64,000 nucleotides of DNA, taken from positions 49,217 to 113,216 of the forward strand of contig JADZEI010000074.1 in assembly GCA_020850615.1 (NCBI GenBank), given 5' to 3'. Below the pieces are notes generated by a model, which was not told the DNA's origin, searched no databases, and saw nothing but the letters and a program-made list of their open reading frames with translations. Source of the DNA: Dehalococcoidia bacterium (lineage in GTDB: Bacteria > Chloroflexota > Dehalococcoidia > Tepidiformales > Tepidiformaceae). The translations under genes and the position numbers were made by a program. Of this stretch, positions 17,370 through 25,704 are shown in pieces. Numbering within the stretch: the stretch's first letter is position 1; every line of letters starts with the position of its first letter.

Positions 17370-17798
17370 GTGCCCGCCGTGCTTCGGCCCACCCCCAGGC
17401 GAGGCGCCCCGCGCGCTGCGCTGCGCCGTGCCCTGCCGCTGGTGCTCCTCGCCGCCCTCCTGCCCATGCTGAGTTACGCCGGCCATTGGGAGCTCCACCT
17501 CCGCCTGCCCGGCTTCGAAGCCACCACCCCCGCCGCCCACACCCACGACCACCACGCCGCCGACGCTACTCACTCAGACGACGCCGACCGCCACGCCGAG
17601 CACTGCCACGGCGGCCCCGCCTCCTGCAGCGACGTGCCCTTTGCCGGTTCTTCCGCCTTCGCCCTCGCCGGCCAGGCGCTCGCCGTGCTCGGGAGCGAAG
17701 GCCAGCTCCTTGCCCTCGCCGCGCTGACCTGGGCCCCGCATCGGGGCCAGACCATCGTCCCGGAGCTCCGCCCGCCGCGGCCATCCCCTGCCGCCTGA
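17370..17798 (+). CDS. exported His-rich protein
   Basis: A 142-residue protein with a basic N-terminus, a hydrophobic segment at about residues 20-37, a His/Asp-rich loop (HTHDHHAADATHSDDAD, then HAEHCHGG), and a second hydrophobic stretch near 91-115. The His cluster suggests periplasmic or surface metal binding, probably Zn, Cu or Ni. TATCCT ends six bases before the GTG at 17370. The lipoprotein gene follows 53 bases later and may belong to the same unit. It resembles small DUF2946-like copper-associated proteins in layout only. Confidence 0.65.
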   Translation: MPAVLRPTPRRGAPRAALRRALPLVLLAALLPMLSYAGHWELHLRLPGFEATTPAAHTHDHHAADATHSDDADRHAEHCHGGPASCSDVPFAGSSAFALAGQALAVLGSEGQLLALAALTWAPHRGQTIVPELRPPRPSPAA

Positions 17799-17851
17799 CC
17801 CCACCGGCCCCGGGCGCGCACACGCCGCCCACCTCCGAAAGGAACGGAATC

Positions 17852-18319
17852 TTGGCTAACTACTTCCCCCGGCGCGCAGCCCTCGCTGCCGCCGCCGGCC
17901 TGGCGCTCATCGGCGGCGCCCTCACCGCCTGCTCCAGCGATGACGGTGGCGGAAGCTCCCAGGCGCAGAACGTCCTCTACGCCATCAACATCCTCGACTC
18001 GGCCGGCCTCCACGAGATCGACGAGTCGATCAACAACGAGAACGAGATCCCCGGCGATGCCGTCACCGTCGCGCTGCGCATGCGTGCCGTCGTCGCCCTC
18101 ACCGAGTGGCCGGGCGACCTCGAGGCCCAGGCCGACCGCCTCGAAGGCCTCTTCGGCGAGATGCACGAAGCGCTCGACGCCGACAACCCCGACATGGCGA
18201 AGGTGAAGCAGGTCGTCGCCGACGTCCACGACGTCGAACACGACCTCTCGCACGCCGCCTGGGAGTACCTCCTCGCCGAGTCCGGCCTCGAATCCGGCCA
18301 CGCCGACACGCACAACTAG
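17852..18319 (+). CDS. predicted small lipoprotein
   Basis: A 155-residue exported protein. A twin-Arg/hydrophobic leader (FPRRAALAAAAGLALIGG) ends in the lipobox LTAC-SS near residue 27, so the Cys would be lipidated. The mature part is helical and acidic, with His near its end (HDVEHDLSHAAW, GHADTHN). TTG at 17852 is the likely start, with AAAGGAA upstream. It sits behind the His-rich exported protein, suggesting a shared metal-related role, but no family is recognised. Confidence 0.72.
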   Translation: MANYFPRRAALAAAAGLALIGGALTACSSDDGGGSSQAQNVLYAINILDSAGLHEIDESINNENEIPGDAVTVALRMRAVVALTEWPGDLEAQADRLEGLFGEMHEALDADNPDMAKVKQVVADVHDVEHDLSHAAWEYLLAESGLESGHADTHN

Positions 18320-18384
18320 CATCCTCCGCATCGAGCTCCCCCTCTTCCCCCTGCAGGGGCAAACGTCGCCCGCAGTGAACCTGG

Positions 18385-18428
18385 CTCCCCCTCTCCCCCG
18401 CAGGGGAGAGGGGGCCGGGGGGTGAGGG
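18385..18428. repeat. CCCTCTCCC-type palindromic repeat
   Basis: Inverted repeat CCCCCTCTCCCC-N-GGGGAGAGGGGG followed by the tail CCGGGGGGTGAGGG. The same element appears at 48763-48800, 48844-48880 and 48935-48981. It lies between the lipoprotein and the LLM-oxidoreductase genes. A related half-copy precedes it at about 18335-18355. Confidence 0.8.
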
Positions 18429-18473
18429 CGCGCTATAGTTGCCCCCACACTCCCACACACGGACGGCACCCAC

Positions 18474-19334
18474 ATGCAGATCGGCGTGGTCTTCCCCCAG
18501 ACCGAATTCGGCGACGACCCCGCGCTCATCAAGGACTACGCGCAGACGGCCGAGGCGCTTGGCTATTCGCACATCCTTGCCTACGACCACGTCCTCGGCG
18601 CCGTGCACGAAAACCGCGCGCGCCCCCTGACCGGTCCCTATACCGAGCGGACCCCGTTCCACGAGCCGTTCGTGCTTTTCGCCTACATGGCCGCGGTCAC
18701 CTCGACGATCGGGTTCACCACCGGCGTGATCATCCTCCCCCAGCGCCAGACCGCCCTCGTCGCCAAGCAGGCCGCCGAGCTCGACATCCTCTCCGGCGGG
18801 CGGCTCCGGCTCGGCGTCGGCACCGGCTGGAACCACGTCGAATACGACGCCCTCAACGAGAACTTCCGCAACCGCGGCAAGCGCCAGGAAGAGCAGGTCG
18901 AGGTGCTCCGCCGCCTCTGGGCCGAGGACGTCGTCGACTTCACCGGCACCTACCACCGCATCGACCGCGCGAACATCCTCCCGCGCCCGACGCGGCCGAT
19001 CCCTATCTGGTTCGGCGGCTTCAACGATGTCGCTTTCCGCCGCGCCGCCCGCATCGGCGATGGGTTCATCTTCGGCGGCGGCACCGCCGATGCCCTCGCC
19101 CACGTCGACATGATCCGTCGCTACGTCGCCGAAGCCGGCCGCGACTCCGCCGCCTTCGGCATCGAGAGCATGGTCAACTACGCCGCCGGCCCCGAGAAGT
19201 GGGTCAGCATCGCCGATTCCTGGCGCGCCGCGAACGTCGACTACATCTCCCTGCGCGACATGAACGCCGGCCTCGAAGGCCCACGGGCTCACCTCGACGC
19301 CATCCGCCGCTACGCCGAGGCCGTCCTCCCGTAG
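18474..19334 (+). CDS. LLM-class flavin/F420-dependent oxidoreductase
   Basis: A 286-residue luciferase-like TIM-barrel oxidoreductase. Family marks are MQIGVVFPQTEFG, AYDHVLG, the segment KQAAELDILSGGRLRLGVGTGW and the late PIPIWFGG. Related enzymes use coenzyme F420 or FMN; the cofactor cannot be fixed here. A TATAGT -10 at 18434-18439 would give a leader of about 28 bases without a clear ribosome site. The kinase-like gene follows after six bases, so they probably form an operon. Confidence 0.9.
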   Translation: MQIGVVFPQTEFGDDPALIKDYAQTAEALGYSHILAYDHVLGAVHENRARPLTGPYTERTPFHEPFVLFAYMAAVTSTIGFTTGVIILPQRQTALVAKQAAELDILSGGRLRLGVGTGWNHVEYDALNENFRNRGKRQEEQVEVLRRLWAEDVVDFTGTYHRIDRANILPRPTRPIPIWFGGFNDVAFRRAARIGDGFIFGGGTADALAHVDMIRRYVAEAGRDSAAFGIESMVNYAAGPEKWVSIADSWRAANVDYISLRDMNAGLEGPRAHLDAIRRYAEAVLP

Positions 19335-19340
19335 GCCGCC

Positions 19341-19991
19341 GTGCAGCTCGTCCCGCCCGGCCAGGTCGTCATCCTCAACGGCGCCCCGCGCTCCGGGAAG
19401 TCCAGCATCGCCGCGGCCATCCTCGAGACCCTCGACGGCTGGTGGATGAACCTCGGCGTCGACCTGTTCATGCAGGCCACGGCACCGCGCCTCCAGCCCG
19501 GCATCGGCCTCCGCCCCGGCGGCGAACGGCCGGACCTCGAGCCCTTTGTTGGCGCGGCGTACGCGGCGTTGTACGCCTCCGTCGCCGCCCACGCGTCGCG
19601 CGGGATTAACGTCGTGGTCGATGTCGGCCACCACAGCTCGTATTCGCGCCCCATGCAGCCGCTGCGCACCGCCGCCGGACAGTTCGCCGGCCTCCCCGTG
19701 CTCTTCGTCGGCGTCCGCTGCCCGGTCGAGGTCATCATGGCGCGGCGCAATGCCGGGCAGTCCGGCCGCGAAGGGCGGTACGTCACCAGCGCCCTCGGCG
19801 CTCCGGTCCCTGAGCCCGTGCTCCGCTGGCATGAGGCGGTCCACGCCCACCGGGAATACGACCTCGAAGTCGACACGTCGCTGCTCAGCCCGCGCGAGTG
19901 CGCCGCCGCCATCCGCGCCCGGCTCGATTCCGGCCCGCCCGGCACCGCGTTGCACACGCTCGTCCCGCCGGACACCGGCCCGGCGCATTGA
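19341..19991 (+). CDS. chloramphenicol phosphotransferase-like (CPT) kinase
   Basis: A 216-residue P-loop protein of the CPT family. It shows the Walker A motif NGAPRSGKSS near residue 14, the LGVDLFMQA segment matching the CPT substrate side, the VVVDVGHH strand, VGVRCPVEV, and EYDLEVDTS near the end. CPT of Streptomyces venezuelae phosphorylates chloramphenicol, but most homologues have unknown small-molecule substrates and this should not be read as resistance. The GTG at 19341 lies six bases after the LLM gene. Confidence 0.82.
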   Translation: MQLVPPGQVVILNGAPRSGKSSIAAAILETLDGWWMNLGVDLFMQATAPRLQPGIGLRPGGERPDLEPFVGAAYAALYASVAAHASRGINVVVDVGHHSSYSRPMQPLRTAAGQFAGLPVLFVGVRCPVEVIMARRNAGQSGREGRYVTSALGAPVPEPVLRWHEAVHAHREYDLEVDTSLLSPRECAAAIRARLDSGPPGTALHTLVPPDTGPAH

Positions 19992-20017
19992 GCACCCCGC
20001 CCCACCCGGCGTAGAGT
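19988..20017 (+). promoter_or_regulatory. promoter of the CoA-transferase operon
   Basis: TTGAGC (19988-19993) and TAGAGT (20012-20017) are spaced by 18 bases. The -35 overlaps the stop codon of the kinase gene. Transcription would begin near 20024, leaving a leader with a GGGAG site seven bases before the ATG at 20067. Confidence 0.55.
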
Positions 20018-20066
20018 TCGCACCGCCGGTGTGAACCGGCTTCGAGCACGGGTTGGGAGCAGTTCG

Positions 20067-21152
20067 ATGAGCGATCTTCCGCTCGACGGCGTCCGCGTCG
20101 TTGAGGTTGGCGGCGGCATCTCCGCCGCCTTTGCCACCCGCTGGCTGGCGGGCTACGGCGCCGAGGTCATCCGCACCGAAGGCCCCGCCGGCCTTCTCAC
20201 CCCCGACGAGGAGGTCTACCTCCTCGCCGGCAAGCGCCGCGTCGCCGTCCCGGATGCCGAGCTCCGCGAGCTCATCCTCCGCGCCGACATCCTCGTCGAA
20301 GACGGCCGCCCCGGCGCCCTCGCCGCGCGCGGGCTCGACCCGGTCGCCCTCCGCGCCGCGAAGCCCGAGCTCGTGGTGGTGTCGATCACGCCCTGCGGCC
20401 AGTCCGGCCCCTACGCGCTCCAGGAACATACGAACATCACCGTCCACGCGCTCGGCGGCATCATGTCGATCACGGGCATGCCCCACCTGCCCCCGCTCGT
20501 GAACGGCGGCAGCCAGGCCTACCAGCTCGGCGGGATGAACGGCTTCAGCGCCGCCGTCACCGCCTACTACGGCGCCCTCGTCCAGGGCGAAGGCGACTGG
20601 ATCGACATCTCCCTTCAGGAGTGCGCCGCCGGCATGCTCGAGCTCTACGGCCCCCGCACCGAGCACACCACCAAGGAAGCGCACGTCCGCATGGGCAACC
20701 ACACCTCGGCCACCTGGGGCATCTACCCCTGCGTCGATGGCTTCGCCGGTGTCTGCTGCCTTGCCCGCCAGGTCCCCTCGCTCTACCAGGTGGTCGGCGA
20801 ACCCGAGCTGATGCAGGAGAAGTACCTGGACCCGCTCCAGCGCCTCGAAAACGACCCCATCGTCGCTGCCTACATGTACGCCTGGTTCGCCGAACGCACC
20901 CGCGCCGAGATCATCGCCCTCGGCCCGCCGAACAAGGTGCCCTTCGCCGGCGTCTTCACACCGGGCGAGCTCCTCGATAGCGAGCAGCTCCGCGTCCGCG
21001 GCCTCTTCGACCAGGTGTCCACGCCCTCCGGCGTCGCGAAGGTGCCCGGCCGCCCGTTCCTCGGCTTCGAATGGCGTCCGCTCGGCCACCTCTCCGGCCC
21101 AGCCGAGGACACCGAAGCGGTCCGCCGCGACTGGCTGGGGGTCCCCGCATGA
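20067..21152 (+). CDS. CaiB/BaiF family class III CoA-transferase, copy 1
   Basis: A 361-residue class III CoA-transferase. It begins LDGVRVVEVGGGISAAFATRWLAGYGAEVI, the typical Rossmann-like start, but then lacks the usual KIE and asparagine-rich segment and goes straight to LTPDEEVYLLAGKRR. The stretch expected to hold the catalytic Asp is less clear than in the next gene (DWIDISLQE is the nearest match), so it may be a diverged or regulatory partner. The next gene overlaps it by four bases (ATGA), suggesting that the two products act together, perhaps as a hetero-oligomer. Confidence 0.88.
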   Translation: MSDLPLDGVRVVEVGGGISAAFATRWLAGYGAEVIRTEGPAGLLTPDEEVYLLAGKRRVAVPDAELRELILRADILVEDGRPGALAARGLDPVALRAAKPELVVVSITPCGQSGPYALQEHTNITVHALGGIMSITGMPHLPPLVNGGSQAYQLGGMNGFSAAVTAYYGALVQGEGDWIDISLQECAAGMLELYGPRTEHTTKEAHVRMGNHTSATWGIYPCVDGFAGVCCLARQVPSLYQVVGEPELMQEKYLDPLQRLENDPIVAAYMYAWFAERTRAEIIALGPPNKVPFAGVFTPGELLDSEQLRVRGLFDQVSTPSGVAKVPGRPFLGFEWRPLGHLSGPAEDTEAVRRDWLGVPA

Positions 21153-22381
21153 AGCAGCTCCCGCTCGCCGGTGTCCGCGTCGCCGACCTCTCGATGATGT
21201 GGGCCGGCCCCTACGCCACCCGCATCCTCGCTGAGATGGGCGCCGAAGTCCTGAAGATCGAGTCCCCGCGCGCCTGGGACAACATCCGCACGCTTGTCCC
21301 CCAGGAGAACGCGCCCGAACCCTGGAACAGTGCCTTCTACTTCAACGACTACAACCGCGACAAGAAGTCCGTCACCCTCGACCTCGCCCAGGCCCGCGGC
21401 CGCGAGGTCTTCCTCGACCTCATCCGCCACTGCGACGTGCTCATCGAGAACTACCGCGCCGACGTCATGGAGAACCTCGGCCTCACCTACGACGTGGTCA
21501 CGCAGTACCGTCCCGACCTCGTGATGGTCAGCATGGCCGGCTTCGGCAAGACTGGCCCCGAACGCGACTACGTCGGCTTCGGGCCGATCATCGAGCAGAT
21601 GGCCGGCCTCGCCTCGAAGACCGGCTTCCCGGAAGACGGCATCCCGATGAAAACCGGCATCTCCTACGGCGACCCCGTGGCCGGCATCGCCGCGGTCGGT
21701 GCCGTCGTGCTTGGGCTGATCCAGCGCCGCAAGACCGGCCGCGGCACCTGGGTCGACCTCGCCCAGCGCGAGACCATGGCGGCACAGATCGGCGAAGCCT
21801 TCGTCGCCGCTTCGCTCCGCGGCGAGGACCCGGTCCGGCGGGGCAACCGCTCCGCCCGCTGGGCCCCGCAGGGCGTCTACCGCTGCGCCGGCACCGAGCA
21901 GTGGCTCGCCGTCTCCGTCCGCAGCGACACCGAGTGGGACGCCCTCGCCGGGGTCATCGGTGCTGCGGAGCTCGCCGGCCTCCCGCTGGACCAGCGCCGC
22001 GCCCGCCACGACGAGCTCGACGCCCGCATCGAAGCCTGGACCGCCGCGCAGGACCCCCAGGACGCGATGGAAGCGCTCCAGGCCGCGGGCGTTCCCGCCG
22101 GCCGCGTGCTCGACACGCTCGCCATCCACGACGATAAGCACCTCACCGCCCGCGGCTACTGGGTGGACCTCCCCCACCCCAAGAGCCCGCCCTGGCGGCA
22201 ACCCTCGACGAGCTGGCGCATGCTCGAAGCGAACCCCCAGCTCCGCCGCCACGCCCCGCTCTTCGGCGAACACACCCGCGAGGTCCTCTCCTCCCTCCTC
22301 GGCCTCACCGCCACCGACCTCGCCGCCCTCGAATCCGCCCAAGTCATCGCCGACGCCCCCATCAACCCGACGGTGGGGTAG
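21149..22381 (+). CDS. CaiB/BaiF family class III CoA-transferase, copy 2
   Basis: A 410-residue class III CoA-transferase of the formyl-CoA/carnitine-CoA transferase type. Expected motifs are present: LSMMWAGPYATRILAEMGAEV, NRDKKSVTLDL, DVLIENYRADVMENLGL, and the region with the catalytic Asp in ISYGDPVAG (near residue 172). It is a complete, normal-length enzyme, unlike its shorter upstream partner, with which it shares an ATGA overlap. The acyl-CoA substrate cannot be inferred from sequence. Confidence 0.92.
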   Translation: MKQLPLAGVRVADLSMMWAGPYATRILAEMGAEVLKIESPRAWDNIRTLVPQENAPEPWNSAFYFNDYNRDKKSVTLDLAQARGREVFLDLIRHCDVLIENYRADVMENLGLTYDVVTQYRPDLVMVSMAGFGKTGPERDYVGFGPIIEQMAGLASKTGFPEDGIPMKTGISYGDPVAGIAAVGAVVLGLIQRRKTGRGTWVDLAQRETMAAQIGEAFVAASLRGEDPVRRGNRSARWAPQGVYRCAGTEQWLAVSVRSDTEWDALAGVIGAAELAGLPLDQRRARHDELDARIEAWTAAQDPQDAMEALQAAGVPAGRVLDTLAIHDDKHLTARGYWVDLPHPKSPPWRQPSTSWRMLEANPQLRRHAPLFGEHTREVLSSLLGLTATDLAALESAQVIADAPINPTVG

Positions 22382-22387
22382 GTGCGG

Positions 22388-22455
22388 GCTGTTAGCTATT
22401 GGCTGTCGGCTCTCGGCCATCGGCTGTCTCCTGTCGGCTACCTGCTATCGGCAAT
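22388..22455. repeat. imperfect period-7 repeat after the CoA-transferase gene
   Basis: Degenerate copies of GGCTGTC and CATCGGC-like heptamers start six bases after the stop codon. The type matches the array at 15337-15374. Confidence 0.6.
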
Positions 22456-22597
22456 GAACTCCCCCCGTCCTCGGCCACCGGCCGCTCGGACGGTCGGCTC
22501 GACTCACTCCGCGCGGCATGGCCCGCCCGCGGGTGCCCACGCCCACCTGGCGCGGGCACGGCATGCTGCCCCCAGGGGCACGGCGCACCGTGCCCAC

Positions 22598-22733
22598 CGC
22601 GAAGCGGTAGTGCGCCGAGCCCTGCCTCGGCGGAGCGATCAGCACCACCGGGGCACGGCAGCCGGCGACAATGCCCCGGGGCTGCGAGGGCGGCAGCGCA
22701 GCGCCCGCCCGGCTCGCCGCGGTACACTCCCCC
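22598..22733. repeat. dispersed 136-bp repeat, copy 1
   Basis: Shares long identical blocks with 27689-27826, including GCGAAGCGGTAGTGCGCC, CTGCCTCGGCGGAGCGATC and GGGGCTGCGAGGGCGGCAGC. It contains the hairpin GCCGAG-N6-CTCGGC. Indels between copies break any shared reading frame, so it is probably not coding. The gene-free interval 22382-22781 consists of this element and the heptamer repeat. Confidence 0.85.
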
Positions 22734-22781
22734 GCACCGGCACGGAACCCGAGCTTCCCCCACTGACCAAGGAGCAACCAC

Positions 22782-23060
22782 ATGCTCACGCCATTCCAGA
22801 ACGACGAAGAACGCTACCTCGCCTGGCTACGCGACCACCCCCGCGGCTTCGTCCTGAACACCAACAAATCCCACACCCCCGCAACCATGCGCATCCACCG
22901 CGCCAGCTGCCAGTACATCAACGGCGAATTCGGTTCCAACTTCACCACCAACGACTACTACAAGGTCTGCGCCGACGACACCGACGAACTCGACCGCTGG
23001 CTCGCATCCCACGGCCACCCACCCGTCATCCGCTGCTCCCACTGCCACCGACCCGAATAG
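22782..23060 (+). CDS. small Cys/His protein of unknown function
   Basis: A 92-residue protein with a patterned set of Cys and His: MRIHRASCQYI near residue 40, YKVCADD near 65, and CSHCH at the end, which together could bind one zinc ion. Aromatic residues and the helix DELDRWLASHG give it a compact domain look. AAGGAG sits seven bases before the ATG. It stands alone downstream of the 136-bp repeat. I have the impression of a widespread uncharacterised family but cannot name it. Confidence 0.75.
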   Translation: MLTPFQNDEERYLAWLRDHPRGFVLNTNKSHTPATMRIHRASCQYINGEFGSNFTTNDYYKVCADDTDELDRWLASHGHPPVIRCSHCHRPE

Positions 23061-23109
23061 AAAGTCCGCGGCTCTGTCCTCGGGCCACGACGGCCCCGGG
23101 CACGCCCCT

Positions 23110-23130
23110 GGGAACTGGGAACCGGGAACC
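23110..23130. repeat. heptanucleotide repeat GGGAACT-GGGAACC-GGGAACC
   Basis: Three tandem 7-base units located 17 bases past the 3' end of the minus-strand cyclase gene. Confidence 0.8.
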
Positions 23131-23146
23131 TCCGGCCCCCCCGCGC

Positions 23147-24601
23147 CTAATCCTCGCTGAAATACGCCTCCCGCCACGCATCCAGGGACCCCGGCCGCGC
23201 CGCCGGCCCCCCCGCGGACGCGCCCTGCTCGCTCCCGCCCCACCGCAGCTCGTACAGCCGCACCGGGTCTTCGAACCCCCGCACCACCACGTCCCCGTGG
23301 TCCGAGAACAGGAACCCCTTCCCCGCGACCAGCTGCCGCACCACGTCCGAGACCAGCACCTGCGCGCCCTTCGCCTGCCCGGCGATCCGCGCTGCCAGGT
23401 TCACCGCCGTCCCGTACAGGTCGGCGCCCTCTGCGATCGGTTCGCCCGCGTTCACCCCAATCCGCACCCGGATCGGCTCGTTCCCCAGCGAGTTGAACGT
23501 CTCGAACGACTGCTGCATCGCCACCGCGCACTCCAGCGCCTTCGAGGCCGATTCGAACGACGCCATGAACCCGTCGCCCAGCGCCTTCACCTCGGACCCG
23601 CCGTAGTCCGCGAGCGCCTGGCGCGTGATCCGCTCGTGTTGCCGCAAGATCAGCCGGGCCCGCTGGTCGCCCAGCCGCTGCGTCAGCGCGGTCGAGCCCT
23701 CGACGTCCGTGAAGAGGATCGTGCGCAGCCCCGTCACGCTGGCAGCTTGCCCGGGCAGCGGCGGCGGCGCTTCGAACCCGCCCATCCCGCCGAGGAACGT
23801 GTCGATCGTCTCCATCACCAGCTGCACTTCGAGCCGCGACGGGAAGAGCGAGTTCCCTTCGAAGAGGACCATGTCCGCGTCCGGCAGCTGCGCCGCGAGC
23901 CGCGTCGCGCAACTCGCCGGCACGAGCGAGTACCCGCGGTTGTGGATCACCAGCGCCGGCGACTTCACTCGCGGCAGCTGGTCGGTCACGTCCATCGCGC
24001 GGATGACTTCGTAGAACGCCGTCCGCTGCTCCGCCGAGCTCGTGTCCCGCACGATCTGCGCGAGCTTCCGCGCGTCGTCCGCGTCGGCCCAGCCCATCGC
24101 CGCGCTCGCGTACGTTTCCGTGTAGATCCGCCAGTCGTGCTTCGCCAGCGAGTCGATCGCCAGCCGCGAGGACGACTGGATGTCCCTCCCCACAGCCGAG
24201 CTGCAGTGCAGGACCAGGTGGCTGACGCGCTCCGGGTGGGTGGCTGCATACGCGATCGCCGGCGGCCCCATCGACGACACAGCGAACAGGTCGAACCGCT
24301 CCAGCTTCAGGCGGTCCGCCACGACACCGATGTCGCTCGCCAGCACTTCTGCGGTCAGCGGCGGGATGTCGCGGTCGCTGAGCCCGGTCCCGCGCGGGTC
24401 GAAGCGGATGAACGTGTAGCGCTCCGCCAGCGCGGCGTACATGTACTCGATCACGTACGGCATCAGTTCCAGCTTCGTCGAACACCAGCCGATCGGGGTG
24501 GCGTGGATGAGCGGCGGCCCATCACCCATCACGGAAAAGGCGATGCTGACGCCATCGGGGGATGTGGCGTACTGGATCCGGCCTTCCATAACCTGCGACA
24601 T
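23147..24601 (-). CDS. alpha/beta-hydrolase-like domain fused to a class III nucleotide cyclase
   Basis: A 484-residue fusion. Residues about 15-270 resemble an alpha/beta hydrolase (FDPRGTGLSDR, nucleophile elbow AVSSMGPP). Residues about 290-450 form an adenylate/guanylate cyclase domain with FTDVEGSTAL and LGDGFMASF (metal Asp pair), EVKALGDG (purine Lys) and YGTAVNLAARI (Asn and Arg of the transition state), so the cyclase should be active. In the hydrolase part the usual acid and His positions read HNRGYSLVP and EGNSLFPS, so the triad looks lost. A TAGGAT hexamer overlapping the first ATG suggests that the true start may be the ATG at 24589. Confidence 0.92.
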   Translation of the reverse strand: MSQVMEGRIQYATSPDGVSIAFSVMGDGPPLIHATPIGWCSTKLELMPYVIEYMYAALAERYTFIRFDPRGTGLSDRDIPPLTAEVLASDIGVVADRLKLERFDLFAVSSMGPPAIAYAATHPERVSHLVLHCSSAVGRDIQSSSRLAIDSLAKHDWRIYTETYASAAMGWADADDARKLAQIVRDTSSAEQRTAFYEVIRAMDVTDQLPRVKSPALVIHNRGYSLVPASCATRLAAQLPDADMVLFEGNSLFPSRLEVQLVMETIDTFLGGMGGFEAPPPLPGQAASVTGLRTILFTDVEGSTALTQRLGDQRARLILRQHERITRQALADYGGSEVKALGDGFMASFESASKALECAVAMQQSFETFNSLGNEPIRVRIGVNAGEPIAEGADLYGTAVNLAARIAGQAKGAQVLVSDVVRQLVAGKGFLFSDHGDVVVRGFEDPVRLYELRWGGSEQGASAGGPAARPGSLDAWREAYFSED

Positions 24602-24700
24602 CCTACCGCACGTCGGGGCGCATCACCCAGCATCTCGTAAACCGGCAGCTTTCCTGACCGCGGTTTCGCGGATATTCCCGGCCCGCGTACGCTACCGCGC

Positions 24701-25534
24701 ATGCCTGAAATCCCCGAGCTCGAAGCCATCCGCGGGTTCTTCAACGACCACCTCCCCGGCCGCGCCATCGAAACCGTCGAGACCCGCATCCCGCCCGTCT
24801 TCCGGACCCCTGCGAGCGAGCTCCGGGAAACGCTCCCCGGTGACCACTTCGGCGAGGTGCTTCGGCACGGCAAGTTCCTCCTGTTTCCGCTCGCCTCCGG
24901 CCGCGTGCTCGCCATCAATCCCATGCTCACCGGCCGCTTCCAGTTCCTCGAACCGAAGACGAAGCTCGCCGCGAAAACCTGCCTCGTCCTTGGCATCGAA
25001 GGCGGCCGCCAGCTCCGCTACGCCGACGACCGCCTCATGGGCAAGGTCTACCTTGTGCCCGCGGACCAGCTCAACCTCATCCCCAACTGGGCCACCAACG
25101 GCCCCGACCTCCTCGACCCGGCCCTCACGGAGGACGCCTGGTTCGCGGGCATGAAGAAGTACCGCGGCGCGATCAAGGGCATCCTCACGAACGCCGAGTT
25201 CGTCCAGGGCATCGGCAACGCCTACAGCGACGAGATCCTCTGGGAAGCGCGGATCAACCCGTACACGACCAAGACCCAGCTCAGCGAAGAGCAGCTCCGC
25301 GGGCTCCACGGCGCCGCCCGCGCCGTGATGGCGTGGGCCACCCCGCTGGCGCGCGAGCGCATGGTCAAAGGCGACCAGCTCGACTACGAAGAGCGACGCG
25401 ATTTCGTCCGCGTCCACCGCCGCGGCGGCCAGCCCTGCCCGCGCTGCGGCGCCACGATCTCGGAGATCACGGCGAACCAGCGGATCACCAGCTTCTGCCG
25501 CACCTGTCAGCCGGGCGGCCCGGCACTTCGCTGA
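24701..25534 (+). CDS. Fpg/Nei family DNA glycosylase
   Basis: A 277-residue base-excision repair enzyme that removes oxidised bases and cuts at the abasic site. It has the N-terminal PEIPELE with catalytic Pro2 and Glu3, a beta-sandwich lysine in HGKFLLFPL, the helix-two-turn-helix FVQGIGNAYSDEILWEA, and a C-terminal zinc finger (CPRC, CRTC) with the Arg in NQRITSF. The GxFxF-like variations leave Fpg versus Nei8-like specificity open. TACGCT ends seven bases before the ATG, suggesting a leaderless message. Confidence 0.94.
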   Translation: MPEIPELEAIRGFFNDHLPGRAIETVETRIPPVFRTPASELRETLPGDHFGEVLRHGKFLLFPLASGRVLAINPMLTGRFQFLEPKTKLAAKTCLVLGIEGGRQLRYADDRLMGKVYLVPADQLNLIPNWATNGPDLLDPALTEDAWFAGMKKYRGAIKGILTNAEFVQGIGNAYSDEILWEARINPYTTKTQLSEEQLRGLHGAARAVMAWATPLARERMVKGDQLDYEERRDFVRVHRRGGQPCPRCGATISEITANQRITSFCRTCQPGGPALR

Positions 25535-25704
25535 TCGATTTTTCACGAAAACGGTGAGAAATCCTTACAAAACCGCGCCCACACAACGTTTTCCGCGTTA
25601 CAATTTCATAACGCGCCGGGAGGCCAAGACGCGACTCCAAAACCGGAACTGGAATCACGCGTCTGGCCCAGCGGGAGACCCGTCGTTGGGAAGAGCTGAG
25701 TGTC

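Noticed and set aside
19341..19991. Chloramphenicol resistance gene
   Set aside because: The protein belongs to the CPT-like family, but most members have no link to chloramphenicol and the context is metabolic.
18099..21089. 996-residue minus-strand frame
   Set aside because: It is antisense to the LLM, CPT-like and CoA-transferase genes, all of which have clear family motifs.
22598..22733. Coding frame with LIAPPRQGSAHYRFA in both copies of the 136-bp repeat
   Set aside because: The peptide is shared over a short block only; indels change the frame between copies elsewhere.
25538..25560. Terminator or operator at TTTTTCAC-N6-GTGAGAAA
   Set aside because: An inverted repeat is present after the Fpg/Nei gene, but the stem is AT-rich with a mismatch and lacks a proper U tail, so I could not assign it.
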